Shown: positions 1-8,632, counted from the stretch's first letter. The stretch: DNA of 20,182 nucleotides from Larix sibirica (GCA_004151065.3 NWUY0300023465.1:32864-53045); one strand, 5' to 3'. Translations and numbers: made by a program. The notes: generated by a model from the letters alone, not told the origin.

Positions 1-206
1 TTGAATGATATTCTGTGAACATGAGATAAATAAAACTGTGCATCTATCCATATGGGGCCTTGTATCAAGGGCCATCAGTTTGATCTGAGATCTTAGTTGT
101 TTTAAATTTGATTGAAAAGCTTGCATTTCTTCTGGAAGAGGTTGTTTTTGTAATTACCATGACAAGTGCATTAACTATGATATTTCGTTAGACAACTTAT
201 AAGAGA

Positions 207-288
207 CAATATTTCCTTGGTTTCTAGGTGGATGTGATGTTCCTTGGTTTATAGATGTGTTGAGCAATATTTCCTTGGTTTCTAGGTG
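207..288. repeat. Short direct repeat, 24 bp at 58-bp spacing
   Basis: A 24-bp sequence containing TTTCCTTGGTTTCTAGGTG occurs identically at 207-230 and 265-288. A weaker third copy (TTCCTTGGTTTATAG) lies between them at about 240-254. It is visible by eye. No function can be read from it; it could be a small tandem expansion inside an unrecognised LTR or intergenic repeat. Confidence 0.8.
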
Positions 289-634
289 CAAAACCTTAGT
301 ACATGGGAAATAGTGCCTATATTGGTTAGACATGCATCACAAAGCTAAATGGATGTTGGTTCAACATGATGTGAAACACAAGAGATGTTAAGAGTGACTT
401 GGATATTGTTCATGTGAAACAATTGTAACTATTGGGTGTGTGAGACTTAGGATGCCATGGGTGGTAGTGCATGATTAGGTTCAAATGTAGACCCAAGGCA
501 TTAAGCATTCTACACCTTGGAAGACTGACTTGACCGCATATTGAACTAGAGTATATTGTATGTTTGGGTTTGCTTGGGAATTAAGCATGATGAAAGGAAC
601 CTTTAGAAGAATGAAATGGTTGGCACCTCCCACC

Positions 635-643
635 TATATAAAG
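635..643 (+). promoter_or_regulatory. TATA box (TATATAAAG), possible LTR promoter
   Basis: The sequence CCTATATAAAGAG matches the plant core-promoter TATA consensus well. It sits in a locally less AT-rich context (GGCACCTCCCACC just upstream), which makes it stand out from the background. A start site would be expected about 30 bp downstream, near 665-675. No open reading frame or recognisable exon follows, so this is more likely the promoter of an old LTR or non-coding repeat than of a host gene. Neither end of an LTR could be defined around it. Confidence 0.4.
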
Positions 644-768
644 AGTATGCAAGCATGTGCAAAGGTATTCACTCAAGTCAGAGGTTCGTCAAGTGACAAG
701 AATAAATAAGTGAACAACAAGTTCTTGGGATCTATGTCTAGGTTTTGGCACAATGAATACCTTGGATG

Positions 769-942
769 CTCGTATACATTTTAAAATTCAAATATGTTTT
801 GACAATATATTATGAGGATCACATATTTCCCTTTCTTCCAATAACCTTGAACATTCCCTTCCCTAAGTTTGAATGCATACTCATATACATTTTAAAATTC
901 CAATATGTTTTGACAATATATATTATGAGTATCACATATTTC
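769..942. repeat. Direct repeat of about 61 bp at 111-bp spacing
   Basis: The stretch starting CTCGTATACATTTTAAAATT at 769 recurs at 880 with only a few changes. Both copies continue through TATGTTTTGACAATATAT to CACATATTT. A 97-codon plus-strand reading frame spanning both copies owes its length to this duplication and shows repeated peptide segments. I do not regard it as a gene. Confidence 0.85.
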
Positions 943-967
943 AAATTAAGTGTTGATGAGTTTATTA

Positions 968-985
968 ACAAAATTTTAGAACATT
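968..985. repeat. Target-site duplication, left copy (SINE)
   Basis: ACAAAATTTTAGAACATT matches ACAAAATATTAAAACATT at 1265-1282 at 16 of 18 positions. The pair exactly brackets the SINE, with the poly(T) run adjacent to this copy, as expected for a minus-strand insertion made by LINE machinery. The last two T bases could belong to either the TSD or the tail. Confidence 0.85.
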
Positions 986-1264
986 TTTTTTTCAAGGTTG
1001 GTTCACCTTTTTTCAAGGGCTACATACACCAAGAGATATGCCAACACCTGCTATTCTAGAGAACCAAGGTATGGCCAAAGTCATATGTCTAGTCAAACCA
1101 TTGCATAATCAATACACACGGGCTCAACAAGAGCATCATGTCACTTACAAGAATTGAACCTGGGTGGGGAGGGTAACAATCATTCCTCNACAAGAATAGA
1201 ATAGAACCTAGGTGGGGAGGGTAGAAATCATTCCTCCCAACCACCCAAGCTACATCTAATGGAC
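986..1264 (-). mobile_element. tRNA-derived SINE, minus strand
   Basis: Read on the minus strand, the element begins near 1264. It carries a tRNA-like A box (TAGCTTGGGTGG, complement of 1241-1252) followed 33 bp later by a B box (GGTTCTATTCT, complement of 1198-1208). It ends in an A-rich tail seen on the plus strand as a run of nine T at 984-992. The 18-bp target-site duplications at both ends define a unit of about 279 bp. A second B-box copy (GGTTCAATTCT, complement of 1150-1160) arises from a duplication of about 42 bp beside the ambiguous base at 1189, and that duplication may be an assembly artefact. SINEs are transcribed by RNA polymerase III from these internal boxes and mobilised in trans by LINE proteins. 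The family name is unknown to me. Confidence 0.82.
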
Positions 1265-1282
1265 ACAAAATATTAAAACATT
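1265..1282. repeat. Target-site duplication, right copy (SINE)
   Basis: ACAAAATATTAAAACATT is the partner of 968-985, with two mismatches in 18. It lies directly at the tRNA-like 5' end of the SINE. The opposite-strand reading (AATGTTTTAATATTTTGT) fits the T-rich/A-rich nick sites used by L1-type endonucleases. Confidence 0.85.
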
Positions 1283-1424
1283 ATAAAAAATAGTTACTTT
1301 ATTTTTTATTGTTCCTCTCATAAATTTAATATTTTAATTTTTCAAAACCCTTATCAAAATTTTAAGGTAATATAGACATAGGATGCAAATATATGTTTAG
1401 TTTAGGATGTTTTAATAAGTGTAG

Positions 1425-1869
1425 TGTGGTCTTGTCATAATATTTAGAGCAATATAGACATAAATTCAATTGCATAAAGTAAATAAATAGAATTATAATA
1501 TATTGAATAACAGTAGTAAGCAAATTTTTATTTATTTTCAGAACCGTGAACAATGTTCACTTCCTTTTTGATAAGAAAACTCTCAATTGAACATAGCTCC
1601 AAATACAATAATATTCACTTGGAAATTGATTACATAGCTTCTACTATTATACATAGTTTCTAGATTACCATAACCATAACTATCTAATGAACCTCCATTA
1701 ATAAGGCCTCAACTACTGACTAGTGGACCTTCTTTTATGAGGCCAACTTACATTTATATATTTTACACTCTACTACTTTTTGAGCCTTATTTAATAGAGA
1801 TGGTATAGATACATTCAGTAACAACCTATAATTTCTCCTAATTAGGGAAATTAGGGTGGGACCCTAATG
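1425..1869 (-). repeat. 3' LTR of the chromovirus-type element
   Basis: It aligns with 7813-8338 throughout. Shared blocks include CTCCAAATACAATAATATTC, AAGGCCTCAAC, CCAACTTACATT and GTAACAAC, as well as the TGTGGT end. It is shorter (about 445 bp against 526) mainly because it lacks one copy of a 58-bp duplication present in the other LTR. The start, read on the minus strand, is CATTAGGG where the partner has TGTTAAG. This suggests that the terminal TG has mutated to CA. The boundary at 1869 is supported by the adjoining purine tract but is uncertain by some bases. Confidence 0.8.
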
Positions 1870-1870
1870 T

Positions 1871-1882
1871 GCCTTCCCTCTT
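1871..1882 (-). other. Polypurine tract (PPT)
   Basis: On the minus strand AAGAGGGAAGGC lies directly upstream of the 3' LTR start. A purine-rich stretch here is the expected primer site for plus-strand DNA synthesis in LTR retrotransposons. Its position helped to place the LTR boundary at about 1869 rather than at an alternative TGTTAC start near 1823. Confidence 0.6.
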
Positions 1883-3180
1883 ATAGAGAAACATTGACCT
1901 TAAGGGTGGAAATGAGAAAATTGGTGGAGAATATCTATTGGTTCCCAAGTAGCATCTTTCAGTTGTGTATCATTCTGTTGGATCAAAACTTCATGGATAG
2001 TGCATGAGTGAAGATTGAGCTTTCATTTGTCCAAAATGGCCTTAGGTTGCAACCAAATGGAACCCTCCTAATCTAGTTTGGGAAGTCTATATTTGTAATT
2101 TGACCTGAACACTTTATTCGAGCATGACACATGAAATAATGGGTGGATTTTAGAATGGAAGGGGAAACCCAATTTGTAAGCCATTGGACCTATATGTTCA
2201 AATAGGGTCCATAAAACTTAGGGGCTAATTTTTGGTGGATCTTCTCCTTGAGTGATGTATTCTTATAGGTTTTGTATATGCATGAACACCTAGTGCCATT
2301 ATTCAAAGTGGAATTAAAAGAAATGTTGATAGGCCTATTTATTCATGTAGTTCTTATCCAATGCCAAATTATCATTGAGGGTGTGAAGAACGTCATCCTA
2401 GGTTGTTATCCTTTTTGTCCACTTGTTTAACCTTAAAGAGGCTTGGTATGTACACAATTATTGATGGGGATTGTTTTCCATAGACTACCTCAAAGGGTTT
2501 CATTTTAGTAGCATCGTGATAGGTGCTATTTTACCACCATTAAGGCAGGGGTATTAACTAGACCATTGGGATTGCTAATACAAGGAAATACAATGCAAAT
2601 AAGCTTCCAAACACTTGTTTACTAATTCCATCTAGAGATCTGTTAGTGGGTGATTTGTTCTATTGAGATTCAATTAGGTATCGTGATCAGTTAGAATTGA
2701 TTTAGGCATACCATGGAGTTTTAAAATATTGTCTATGAATACTTGTGATAATGTGGAGGCCTTGAATGGGCGATGTAAGGCACAAAAATGAGCATATTTA
2801 GAAAGGAGGTCAACAACTACCATGATCATTTATTTTTTCCCGATTTTGGTAACCCCATAATGAAATCCATAGAAATGTTTTTCCACATGGTGGATGGAAT
2901 GGGTAAAGGTTGTAACTATCCTAGAGGATTTATTGTTTCCCCCTTATACGATGGAAATTGTCACATTTTCCAGAAAGGTGCATATATATGTCCTTCTTCA
3001 TGCCTTCCCAAAATAACGAATTCCTAATCCACTCATATGTTTTATGAAACACATAATGACCCAATGTGGGAGAGGAGTGTAATTATGATAAGACTTTGGA
3101 TTTAAATGTTGAATCCTAGACAATAAAGTACACCTTTTATAGCATATCGCATCATTCTACCAAGTGTAGTCTAGATGTGC
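1880..3180 (-). pseudogene. Integrase and chromodomain-like tail remnant (Ty3/gypsy pol)
   Basis: The minus strand in changing frames shows the integrase zinc-binding region near 3160-2970 (GHYVFHKTYEW, then LFWEGMKKDIY). The catalytic core follows near 2850-2480 (VVVDLLSKYAHF, then KLHGMPKSILTDHD). The residues that normally follow this, around the second catalytic Asp, are deleted: the frame jumps from TDHD to a TNHPLTD segment that corresponds to the YHPQTDGQ motif. Further on come VYGKQSP, then the tail GPMAYKL, SKIHPLFHVS and DATWEPIDILHQF (about 1994-1911), which resembles the chromodomain region of chromoviruses. Integrase inserts the cDNA, and the chromodomain is thought to bias target choice. 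Stops in every domain make it non-functional. Confidence 0.82.
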
Positions 3181-3329
3181 ATGTTGGTCAGCCTATAGTT
3201 GGTGGATCTTTTGCATGATATTGGCATTTCATAACCATTATTGAAGTTCTACATGTAGCTAGTTTGATACTAAGAAATATAAGGGAAATAGGGAACCTTC
3301 CTCATCATACTTCTTAGATATAGCATCAA

Positions 3330-4440
3330 CTACCACATTATCCTTTCCCTTTTTGCAGATAATCTCATTGTCATAACCTAACATTTTAGTGACCCACTTT
3401 TGTTGCTTTGTGGAGGACAACCTCTATTTCAAAAAAAAAATTGTGATGGTATGTATTAATATAGAAATGACACCCAAAAAAGTAAGGACACCACATATCA
3501 TATCAATTGCATGAAGAAGAACCATCATTTCCTTCTCAAAGGTGGACTTACCCAAGTTTTATCACATAATTACTTATTTGTGAAGGCCAGTGGATGTCCC
3601 TCTTACATTAACACTATCCCAATTCATCTGCTAGAGGAATCACATTCTAAGAGAAAAGTCTTATTGAAATTGGGCATGGTGAGTACAAGGGTACTACACA
3701 TGGAATCCTTTAAATCCCAAATATCTTGTTTATACTCATCATTCCATTAGAAGGCATTCTTTCTAAAGAAGCTGGTGAGAGAAGATGCAATTTTACCATA
3801 TTTCTACACAAACATCTTGTAGTAAACTCTAAGGAAAATAAACACTAACAAACTTTTGAGGGTCTTGGGGTGAGTCTAATATTTCATCACCTCAATTTTC
3901 TTAGGACCAACATGTACACAGTCCCTACTAATAATGTGTCCCAAATATTTCATTTTTAAGACACAAAGGCACATTTAGAACATTTGAGTAATAGCTGGTC
4001 TATATGGAGGAGTTTCCATACCTAATATACATGTGTTGCTTTTCTATAGAACAAGACATCATCAAAGATGGCCAAGGAAAAATGACATAGAAGGAATCAA
4101 AATATTTTTTTCATAAGGCCTTGAAAGTTGGAAGGTGAGAACAAAAGGCATCACCAAAAACTCATAATGACCTTTGTGAGTGTGGAAAGTAGTTTTTGGA
4201 ATATCTACTTCCTTTATGAAAATTTGTTGATAACAAGATAAAAGATGAATTTGGTGAAGAATGGAGTGCCATGAATCTCGTCTAAAAGAACTTGAATGAT
4301 CATAATGGGAACTTTATCTTTAACAATAAAGTTGTTAAGAACTCAAAGGGTTGGACACATGTGTCAAGTGCCTTCATTTTTAAGAACCGTGATGATTGAA
4401 GAGGAGTAGGAATTGCTACTAGGTGAATGACACATACTAC
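3330..4440 (-). pseudogene. Reverse transcriptase-RNase H remnant (Ty3/gypsy pol)
   Basis: On the minus strand, RT begins near 4440 with the weakened match TVLKNEGT and then [18 protein letters not shown] and FFTKF, typical of the RT fingers and palm. The catalytic motif survives as IFDDVLFY at about 4069-4045, reached after a frameshift. The thumb/connection then reads YLGHIISRDCVHVGPKKIE (about 3965-3905). RNase H is visible as FLLECDSSS near 3660-3620 and ends with KQQKWVTKMLGYDNEI and KGKDNVVVDAISKKY near 3420-3300. Many in-frame stops and at least two frameshifts are present. Plus-strand reading frames in this interval, such as 3511-3750, are antisense shadows. Confidence 0.85.
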
Positions 4441-4919
4441 CAAAAGCTCTTGGATGATATTTTTATTTCATTATTTGGGGAAAATTATGTTGATATAGGT
4501 ACACATTGGGTGGTAGGCTACTAGGAAGAAATGGAATGCTATGATCATTCTTACCCTAGGAGGGTGGTAGTCCTTGGGGAAGTTCAATTACCTATTGGTG
4601 TTTGTCTAAAACTAAATAAAAGTATGGTTGAATAGGATAAGAAGCATACTTAAAGGTTTGAATAGAATGAATTTGTGAAATAATGTTGAGTGATTCCTTT
4701 TAGGTGATTTTCCATAGAGTGGGAGTTGGCTATTTCTTGAGAGCCTTCTTTCATAGATTTGAGAGTGTAGGAATGACCATCCTTTTGGGAACTCATGTAT
4801 AAATCCAAGAAATACATGGTGATGGTATTGATGTTATCAACCATTCAACACCCAAAACAATATCACAACCACCCATTTCAATGGGGAAGTTGTGAGTTTT
4901 CAAGGAAAAAACACCCATT

Positions 4920-5100
4920 TGAAGTTTCACATTTTCACCAACCACCACATTTCTATAGATCTCCCATTGGAAATCTTAATTTCAAAGTTGTTGAAAATAT
5001 GGATATAGAGGTTTGTTTCTTGGGTGATGTGGTGATAAATGAAATTATGGGTGCTACCTTTATCAATTAAGACAATGACCTTTCAATGCTAGATATAGCT
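4920..5100 (-). pseudogene. Retrotransposon aspartic protease remnant
   Basis: On the minus strand the segment at 5070-5038 reads LIDKGSTHNFI. In functional Ty3/gypsy proteases the same position is D-S-G or D-T-G, so the central residue of the catalytic triad motif has been replaced by Lys. The flanks (SNGRSIEMW after it) fit the protease flap region. It lies between the gag zinc knuckle and RT, which is the normal pol order. It would be catalytically dead even without the other stops. Confidence 0.75.
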
Positions 5101-5175
5101 GACCAAATTTAATGTTCGAGGAGAGGAAATATTGATCAAGGCATGAAGAGATATTTGGGGTTCTTCACCATGTTG

Positions 5176-6474
5176 TTAAGGAATATGAATGTAGTTAGGT
5201 GGAGGGATGATGTCCTCCTGAGTTCCACCATCAACTTCATCATCTAAAATGTCATTATATTTTCCCATAAATAAAAAAAATTCCTTACATCTATGCCCCA
5301 TAGAATATTTTTCATCACAATTGTAGTAGAGACCCTTGAGTTGACATTCTTCCATTTCAACCTGTGTAAACTTATGGACCTTGAGGGGTGGGTTAGGTTG
5401 TTTAGGAGCCATTATATTGATGCATGGACACTAAGAAAAGTTGTGGCATTTGAAAATTGAGAAAAGGATATAACTTGTCTACAATTAGCAATTTGGGTGG
5501 CCTCCAACAAAGTAGTAGCATGGTACATATTTACATGGATTATGATTTCCTCCCTAAGACCACTAATAAATCATTGCTTAAAAAGTTCATCAATTAAGTT
5601 TCTTGTTTCAATAGCCTAACATTCAAAAGAATAAATATAGTCTTCCACTATGTCGGTTTGGTGCAATATGGTAAGTTGGCCAAGAAAATGTGTATCCCTG
5701 ATAAAGCAAACAAATAGAGCTTTCACAAACTACTTCCATGTAATTACCCCTATAGATTCTTTATTATGCCACTATCGCCATTGCCAACACTCCCTATCCA
5801 TATAGAGGAAACATATTCAAAGTTTCAATAAGTCATCTTTTAGGGCTAGAGGGAAAAAATTTTCTCTATTTGGCCAACCCAACCAGTTGCATCCAACCCA
5901 ACAAACTTATTCAAATCAACTTTAGGGAAGCAAGGTAGCATGTTGTGGGAGTGGTCAAAAAATGAGAGGTCATTTTGGGAAAAATATTCCTCCTAAATGT
6001 GCTTACTCTTATGGGATCCTTTAGTAAATACATTTCCACCCTCATCATGCTTACCCTTGGGCTTCTTAGTCTGATCAAAACAAAGGCCTACTTGTGCAGT
6101 GAGGGACAACATATTGGTTTAAATCATGCTAATTGACTAGGAGAGAGTTTGAACCATTTTCTTTACTTCATCCGTGGCTGACATCTTTTGAGTGTTTTTC
6201 GTGGGTCCATTAGTTCCATTAAAGATGTTATCCAAGAGTGTACCCAACATGATCAACATCTCGAGAGGAATTGATGGAGATAGGTCACAAGAAATGGTAC
6301 TATAAGGTCCACAAAATTTTTTATTATAGAGTGATCCACCACAACAATCAACATCACGCAAGGATTCTTTTGAGATAGGTATTTTGTAATGGTGTGGTAG
6401 GTCTCGAGACTCTTTTTTAATCTAGGGGGAGTATTACTCTCTTCTTCAATGTTACCAAATTTATTAAATTCCAA
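5176..6474 (-). pseudogene. gag remnant with zinc knuckle (Ty3/gypsy)
   Basis: On the minus strand the central gag domain starts near 5941 with MLPCFPKVDLNKFVGLD and then GWVGQIEKIF. It continues with WQWR, LGQLTILHQTDIVEDY and FISGLREEI, the usual layout of plant gypsy retrotransposon gag. The zinc knuckle near 5322-5284 reads YYNCDEKYSMGHRCK: it keeps the second Cys, the His and the last Cys, while the first Cys appears as Tyr. The first part (6474-6137) shows two overlapping open frames without strong motifs. Gag normally builds the virus-like particle and binds the RNA template. Several stops and frame changes inactivate this copy. Confidence 0.8.
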
Positions 6475-6700
6475 ATTCTTGATGTTGCAACTTGTGTAGG
6501 AACTTCACTGTCTGTGTTGCATAAACTAGGATTTGTAGGGAGAAGGTGTGGTTTGAAATGTCCCAAGGACAAAGGAGTGCCAAGTGCCATAGCTCTCTAA
6601 TGTACCAAGGTTTTCAACAATAGTGATTAATAAAATATTTCATGGCACCAACTAAAGAGGATAGCTCATACCCTTTGTCATACTACATGATTCCCTAGTA
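6361..6700. repeat. Diverged direct repeat, copy 1 (gypsy leader/gag start)
   Basis: This segment aligns with 7175-7505. Anchors common to both are AAGGATT, TTTTGAGAT, TCCCAAGGACAAAGGAG and ATAGCTCTCTAAT, then a TACATGATTCC block. Copy 1 ends exactly where the CACTA-like terminus begins at 6702. The similarity is obvious but diverged, so the duplication is old. In element order this is the later copy, leading into gag. Confidence 0.8.
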
Positions 6701-6701
6701 T

Positions 6702-7130
6702 CACTACAACAAAACAGTAAATTAGCACCTAATTTAGCGTCCTTTTTTAGTGTATTTATTTTTCAATTAGTTGGAAAATATGGCACTAAACTTGCATGAA
6801 CTAGTATTTTTTTAAACTCCTAAATTAGTGCTAAGTTTAGCACCCCAAATAGTGCCATCTTTAGCACCCTCTTTAGTACCTAAGTTAGCACCCTCTTTAG
6901 AGCCAAGAGTAGCAACTAGTTTAGTGTCGTAAATAGTGCCAAAAAGCAAGCATTTGATCCACTTTGAATGTCTGATTTAGAACCACATACGAAATCCACT
7001 TTAGCACCCAGTTTGGCATCCATGTTTGCTTCCACATTAGCGCCATGTTTTGCTTCCACTTTAGCTCTAGGTTTGGCATCCATGTTTTCCTCTACATTAG
7101 TGCCATGTTTGGNTCACAAACTACTACCAT
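6702..7130 (+). mobile_element. CACTA-like transposon end with subterminal repeats
   Basis: It begins with CACTACAACAAAA (6702-6714), the typical terminus of plant CACTA (En/Spm) DNA transposons. About 400 bp follow that are densely packed with degenerate copies of a motif of the type TTTAGCACC, or its reverse GGCACTAAA, spaced roughly 15-30 bp apart. Examples are TTAGCACC at 6723, GGCACTAAAC near 6783 and TTTAGCACCC near 6836. Subterminal repeats of this kind bind the transposase in CACTA elements. No matching inverted terminus (ending TTTTGTTGTAGTG) is found downstream and no transposase is encoded, so this is a one-ended fragment. The segment from 7131 to 7174 is a transition of unknown origin. 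Confidence 0.6.
7011..7112. repeat. 60-bp tandem duplication in the CACTA-like segment
   Basis: GTTTGGCATCCATGTTT recurs at 7011 and 7071, and the two 60-bp units stay similar until the ambiguous base at 7113. The repeat creates an artificial plus-strand open frame (6968-7267) with repeated TLAP/LASMF peptides, which I do not call a gene. Confidence 0.75.
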
Positions 7131-7174
7131 GTAATGAACCTTGTACACAATTTCTTATGCTATTTCATCATAGA

Positions 7175-7505
7175 ACAAGGATTATTTTGAGATTGGTATC
7201 CCATAATGGTATAGGTATCCCTCCCTCCTTTTTTGATGAATTATATGGCAGTATTAGTCCTCTTTGAGTATAACTACATTGGTGGAATTCCTAAATTTTT
7301 AATATTGCAAATCATGTACAAATTTTGTTACCTATTTTGTAGAAGCTAGGGTTTATAGGGTCCCAAGGACAAAGGAGTTTCAAGTGTTATAGCTCTCTAA
7401 TATAATGAAGGGTTTCCAACAACAGTACTTGACTAAATATTCCACAACACTAACTAAGGATGATATATTACTGTACCTTTAGTTATAATACCTGATTCCA
7501 TGGTA
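7175..7505. repeat. Diverged direct repeat, copy 2 (gypsy leader)
   Basis: Partner of 6361-6700. In element order it lies between the PBS and the CACTA-like segment. It shares TCCCAAGGACAAAGGAG and ATAGCTCTCTAAT with copy 1 and begins to align at AAGGATT. Minor gaps make it slightly shorter. Confidence 0.8.
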
Positions 7506-7798
7506 CATGAGAGTGATATTCCTTGAGTGTTTCATTTGTGCTTAGGGGGGTTTTGATATACCCAACAATATGTGGAAGACAAATCTATATACAAGTGCTA
7601 TCAGATGCGGTGCTACTTGATGGGGTATGAATAAATTTTACAATGATGTCTAACCAAGTCATGTTACTTATATTTTCTTTGTGTATAATTCTTCCTGAAT
7701 TGTTGTTTTATCTATTGAATGATAGATATTATGTTATTAATGATGTTATAACATATTTCTAGCCTTTTTTTCTTTTGAAATTTGAGCACAAAAAAAAT
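7506..7798. other. Untranslated leader of the chromovirus-type element
   Basis: This stretch lies between the PBS and leader repeat copy 2. It holds no coding frame of note. It is AT-rich, with a 12-bp palindrome ATGTTATAACAT near 7743 and an A-run near 7790. It probably corresponds to the 5' untranslated leader of the retrotransposon on the minus strand. Confidence 0.5.
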
Positions 7799-7810
7799 GC
7801 TCTGATATAA
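7799..7810 (-). other. Primer-binding site, initiator tRNA-Met type
   Basis: The minus strand reads TTATATCAGAGC. This matches 10 of 12 bases of TGGTATCAGAGC, the PBS complementary to the 3' end of plant initiator tRNA-Met used by many Ty3/gypsy and copia elements. It starts two bases after the 5' LTR end (ACCACA), as expected. This fixes the orientation of the element and the LTR boundary at 7813. Confidence 0.75.
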
Positions 7811-7812
7811 CT

Positions 7813-8338
7813 TGTGGTGTTCCTTGATAACTAAAATAGGCTATTCAGATTGAGATAGACATAAATATAGTTGTGAAAAGAAAATAAATAGAACCAAAAA
7901 TATGGAAATAACAATAGTTAAAAAACCTATGTTGATATTTAGAACTAAAAGCAATGCTCATGCACATCTTTGAGGAGGAGACCTCCAATTGAACGGAACT
8001 CCAAATACAATAATATTCACTTGAAAACCAATTACAAATATCTACTACTATATATAGTTTTTGACTAACCAAAATGTTAACCACTTAGTGGACATCTATT
8101 GAGAAGGCCTCAACCACTCATTAGTATATATATATCTTGTTTAATGAGACCAACTTACATTAATTGATATCACACTCTACTGCCTCATAAACTTTGTTTA
8201 ATATATAAAATTCCAATACATTAATTAAAAACGTACTCTCATAACTACACAACTAATAAAATTAGAATGAAATCATTACATACATATTAAGTAACAACAT
8301 ATTCTCTTAACTGATAAAATTAGAATGAAATCTTAACA
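7813..8338 (-). repeat. 5' LTR of the chromovirus-type element
   Basis: It aligns along its length with 1425-1869. Read on the minus strand it starts TGTTAAG and ends ACCACA, keeping the canonical TG...CA. It contains an extra copy of a 58-bp unit (beginning at 8253 and 8311, core AAAATTAGAATGAAATC) that accounts for most of its greater length. Several differences from the 3' LTR are C/T or G/A, in line with cytosine-methylation decay. TATATATATA near 8127-8136 is a possible TATA region, but the LTR is too decayed to assign the promoter. Confidence 0.8.
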
Positions 8339-8350
8339 TACATATCGAAC
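8253..8350. repeat. 58-bp tandem duplication at the 5' LTR edge
   Basis: CTAATAAAATTAGAATGAAATC at 8253 recurs as CTGATAAAATTAGAATGAAATC at 8311, each followed by a CATACATAT block. The second copy straddles the proposed LTR edge at 8338. The 3' LTR has one, more diverged, equivalent only. Confidence 0.75.
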
Positions 8351-8458
8351 CAAGAGTACCTAAGTAATGTGTGTGAACATATGAATCCTTAAACGATAAG
8401 GTTGTGCTTTCTTTCCATAGGAAAGACTTGAAGGGATGGTACAAGCATGATGCAATAT

Positions 8459-8544
8459 ATTGAAAGCAACATATTTAAAAGGGAACATATGAAGAGATAA
8501 CATTGAAAGCAACATATTTAAAAGGGAACATATGAAGAGATAAC
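8459..8544. repeat. Perfect 43-bp tandem duplication (unit A)
   Basis: Two identical 43-bp units, each starting ATTGAAAGCAACATATTTAA, lie head-to-tail. Perfect identity implies a recent slippage or unequal exchange, in contrast to the old retroelements nearby. The minus-strand open frames over this interval (8360-8686) are by-products of the repeat. Confidence 0.95.
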
Positions 8545-8547
8545 ATT

Positions 8548-8632
8548 GGATAAAAAGGAGAGGATATGACTTTGACATGTGAGAATGGAAGGATAAAAAG
8601 GAGAGGATATGACTTTGACATGTGAGAATGGA
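8548..8632. repeat. 43-bp tandem duplication (unit B), same period
   Basis: A second pair of virtually perfect 43-bp units, each starting GGATAAAAAGGAGAGGATAT, follows unit A with only three bases between. The sequence is different, though weak resemblance around the TAAAA(A/G)GG and ATATGA cores leaves open that A and B are diverged versions of one ancestral unit. Confidence 0.95.

Larger units (their letters stand above)
1..768. other. Unassigned intergenic stretch
   Basis: Apart from the 24-bp repeat and the TATA box, I recognise no coding frame, RNA gene or mobile-element terminus here. All frames are short. The base composition and the TATA context would fit a decayed LTR, but no second copy is present in the window. 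Confidence 0.5.
1425..8338 (-). mobile_element. Decayed Ty3/gypsy (chromovirus-type) LTR retrotransposon
   Basis: A nearly complete element on the minus strand. In element order it has: 5' LTR (8338-7813), tRNA-Met-type PBS, leader with duplications, gag with a zinc knuckle, aspartic protease, reverse transcriptase, RNase H, integrase, chromodomain-like C-terminus, polypurine tract and 3' LTR (1869-1425). The domain order PR-RT-RH-IN is that of Ty3/gypsy. The C-terminal segment with DATWEP fits chromoviruses. All domains have multiple stops and frameshifts, and the integrase has an internal deletion, so the copy is inactive. The two LTRs have diverged strongly, which implies an old insertion. 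No convincing 5-bp target duplication survives (flanks TGTAG on the left, TACAT on the right). Confidence 0.85.

Noticed and set aside
766-1059. Plus-strand 97-codon frame
   Set aside because: Its length comes from the 111-bp-spaced direct repeat, and its end runs into the SINE.
1141-1264. Functional tRNA gene
   Set aside because: A and B boxes are present, but a complete cloverleaf with acceptor stem cannot be formed from what I see. The TSDs and A-tail show it is a SINE.
6968-7267. Plus-strand frame with repeated TLAP/LASMF peptides
   Set aside because: It reads through the TTTAGCACC-type subterminal repeats and a 60-bp duplication, and spans an ambiguous base.
1420-8343. Target-site duplication for the chromovirus-type element
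   Set aside because: The flanks TGTAG and TACAT agree at only two of five positions; no duplication can be claimed.
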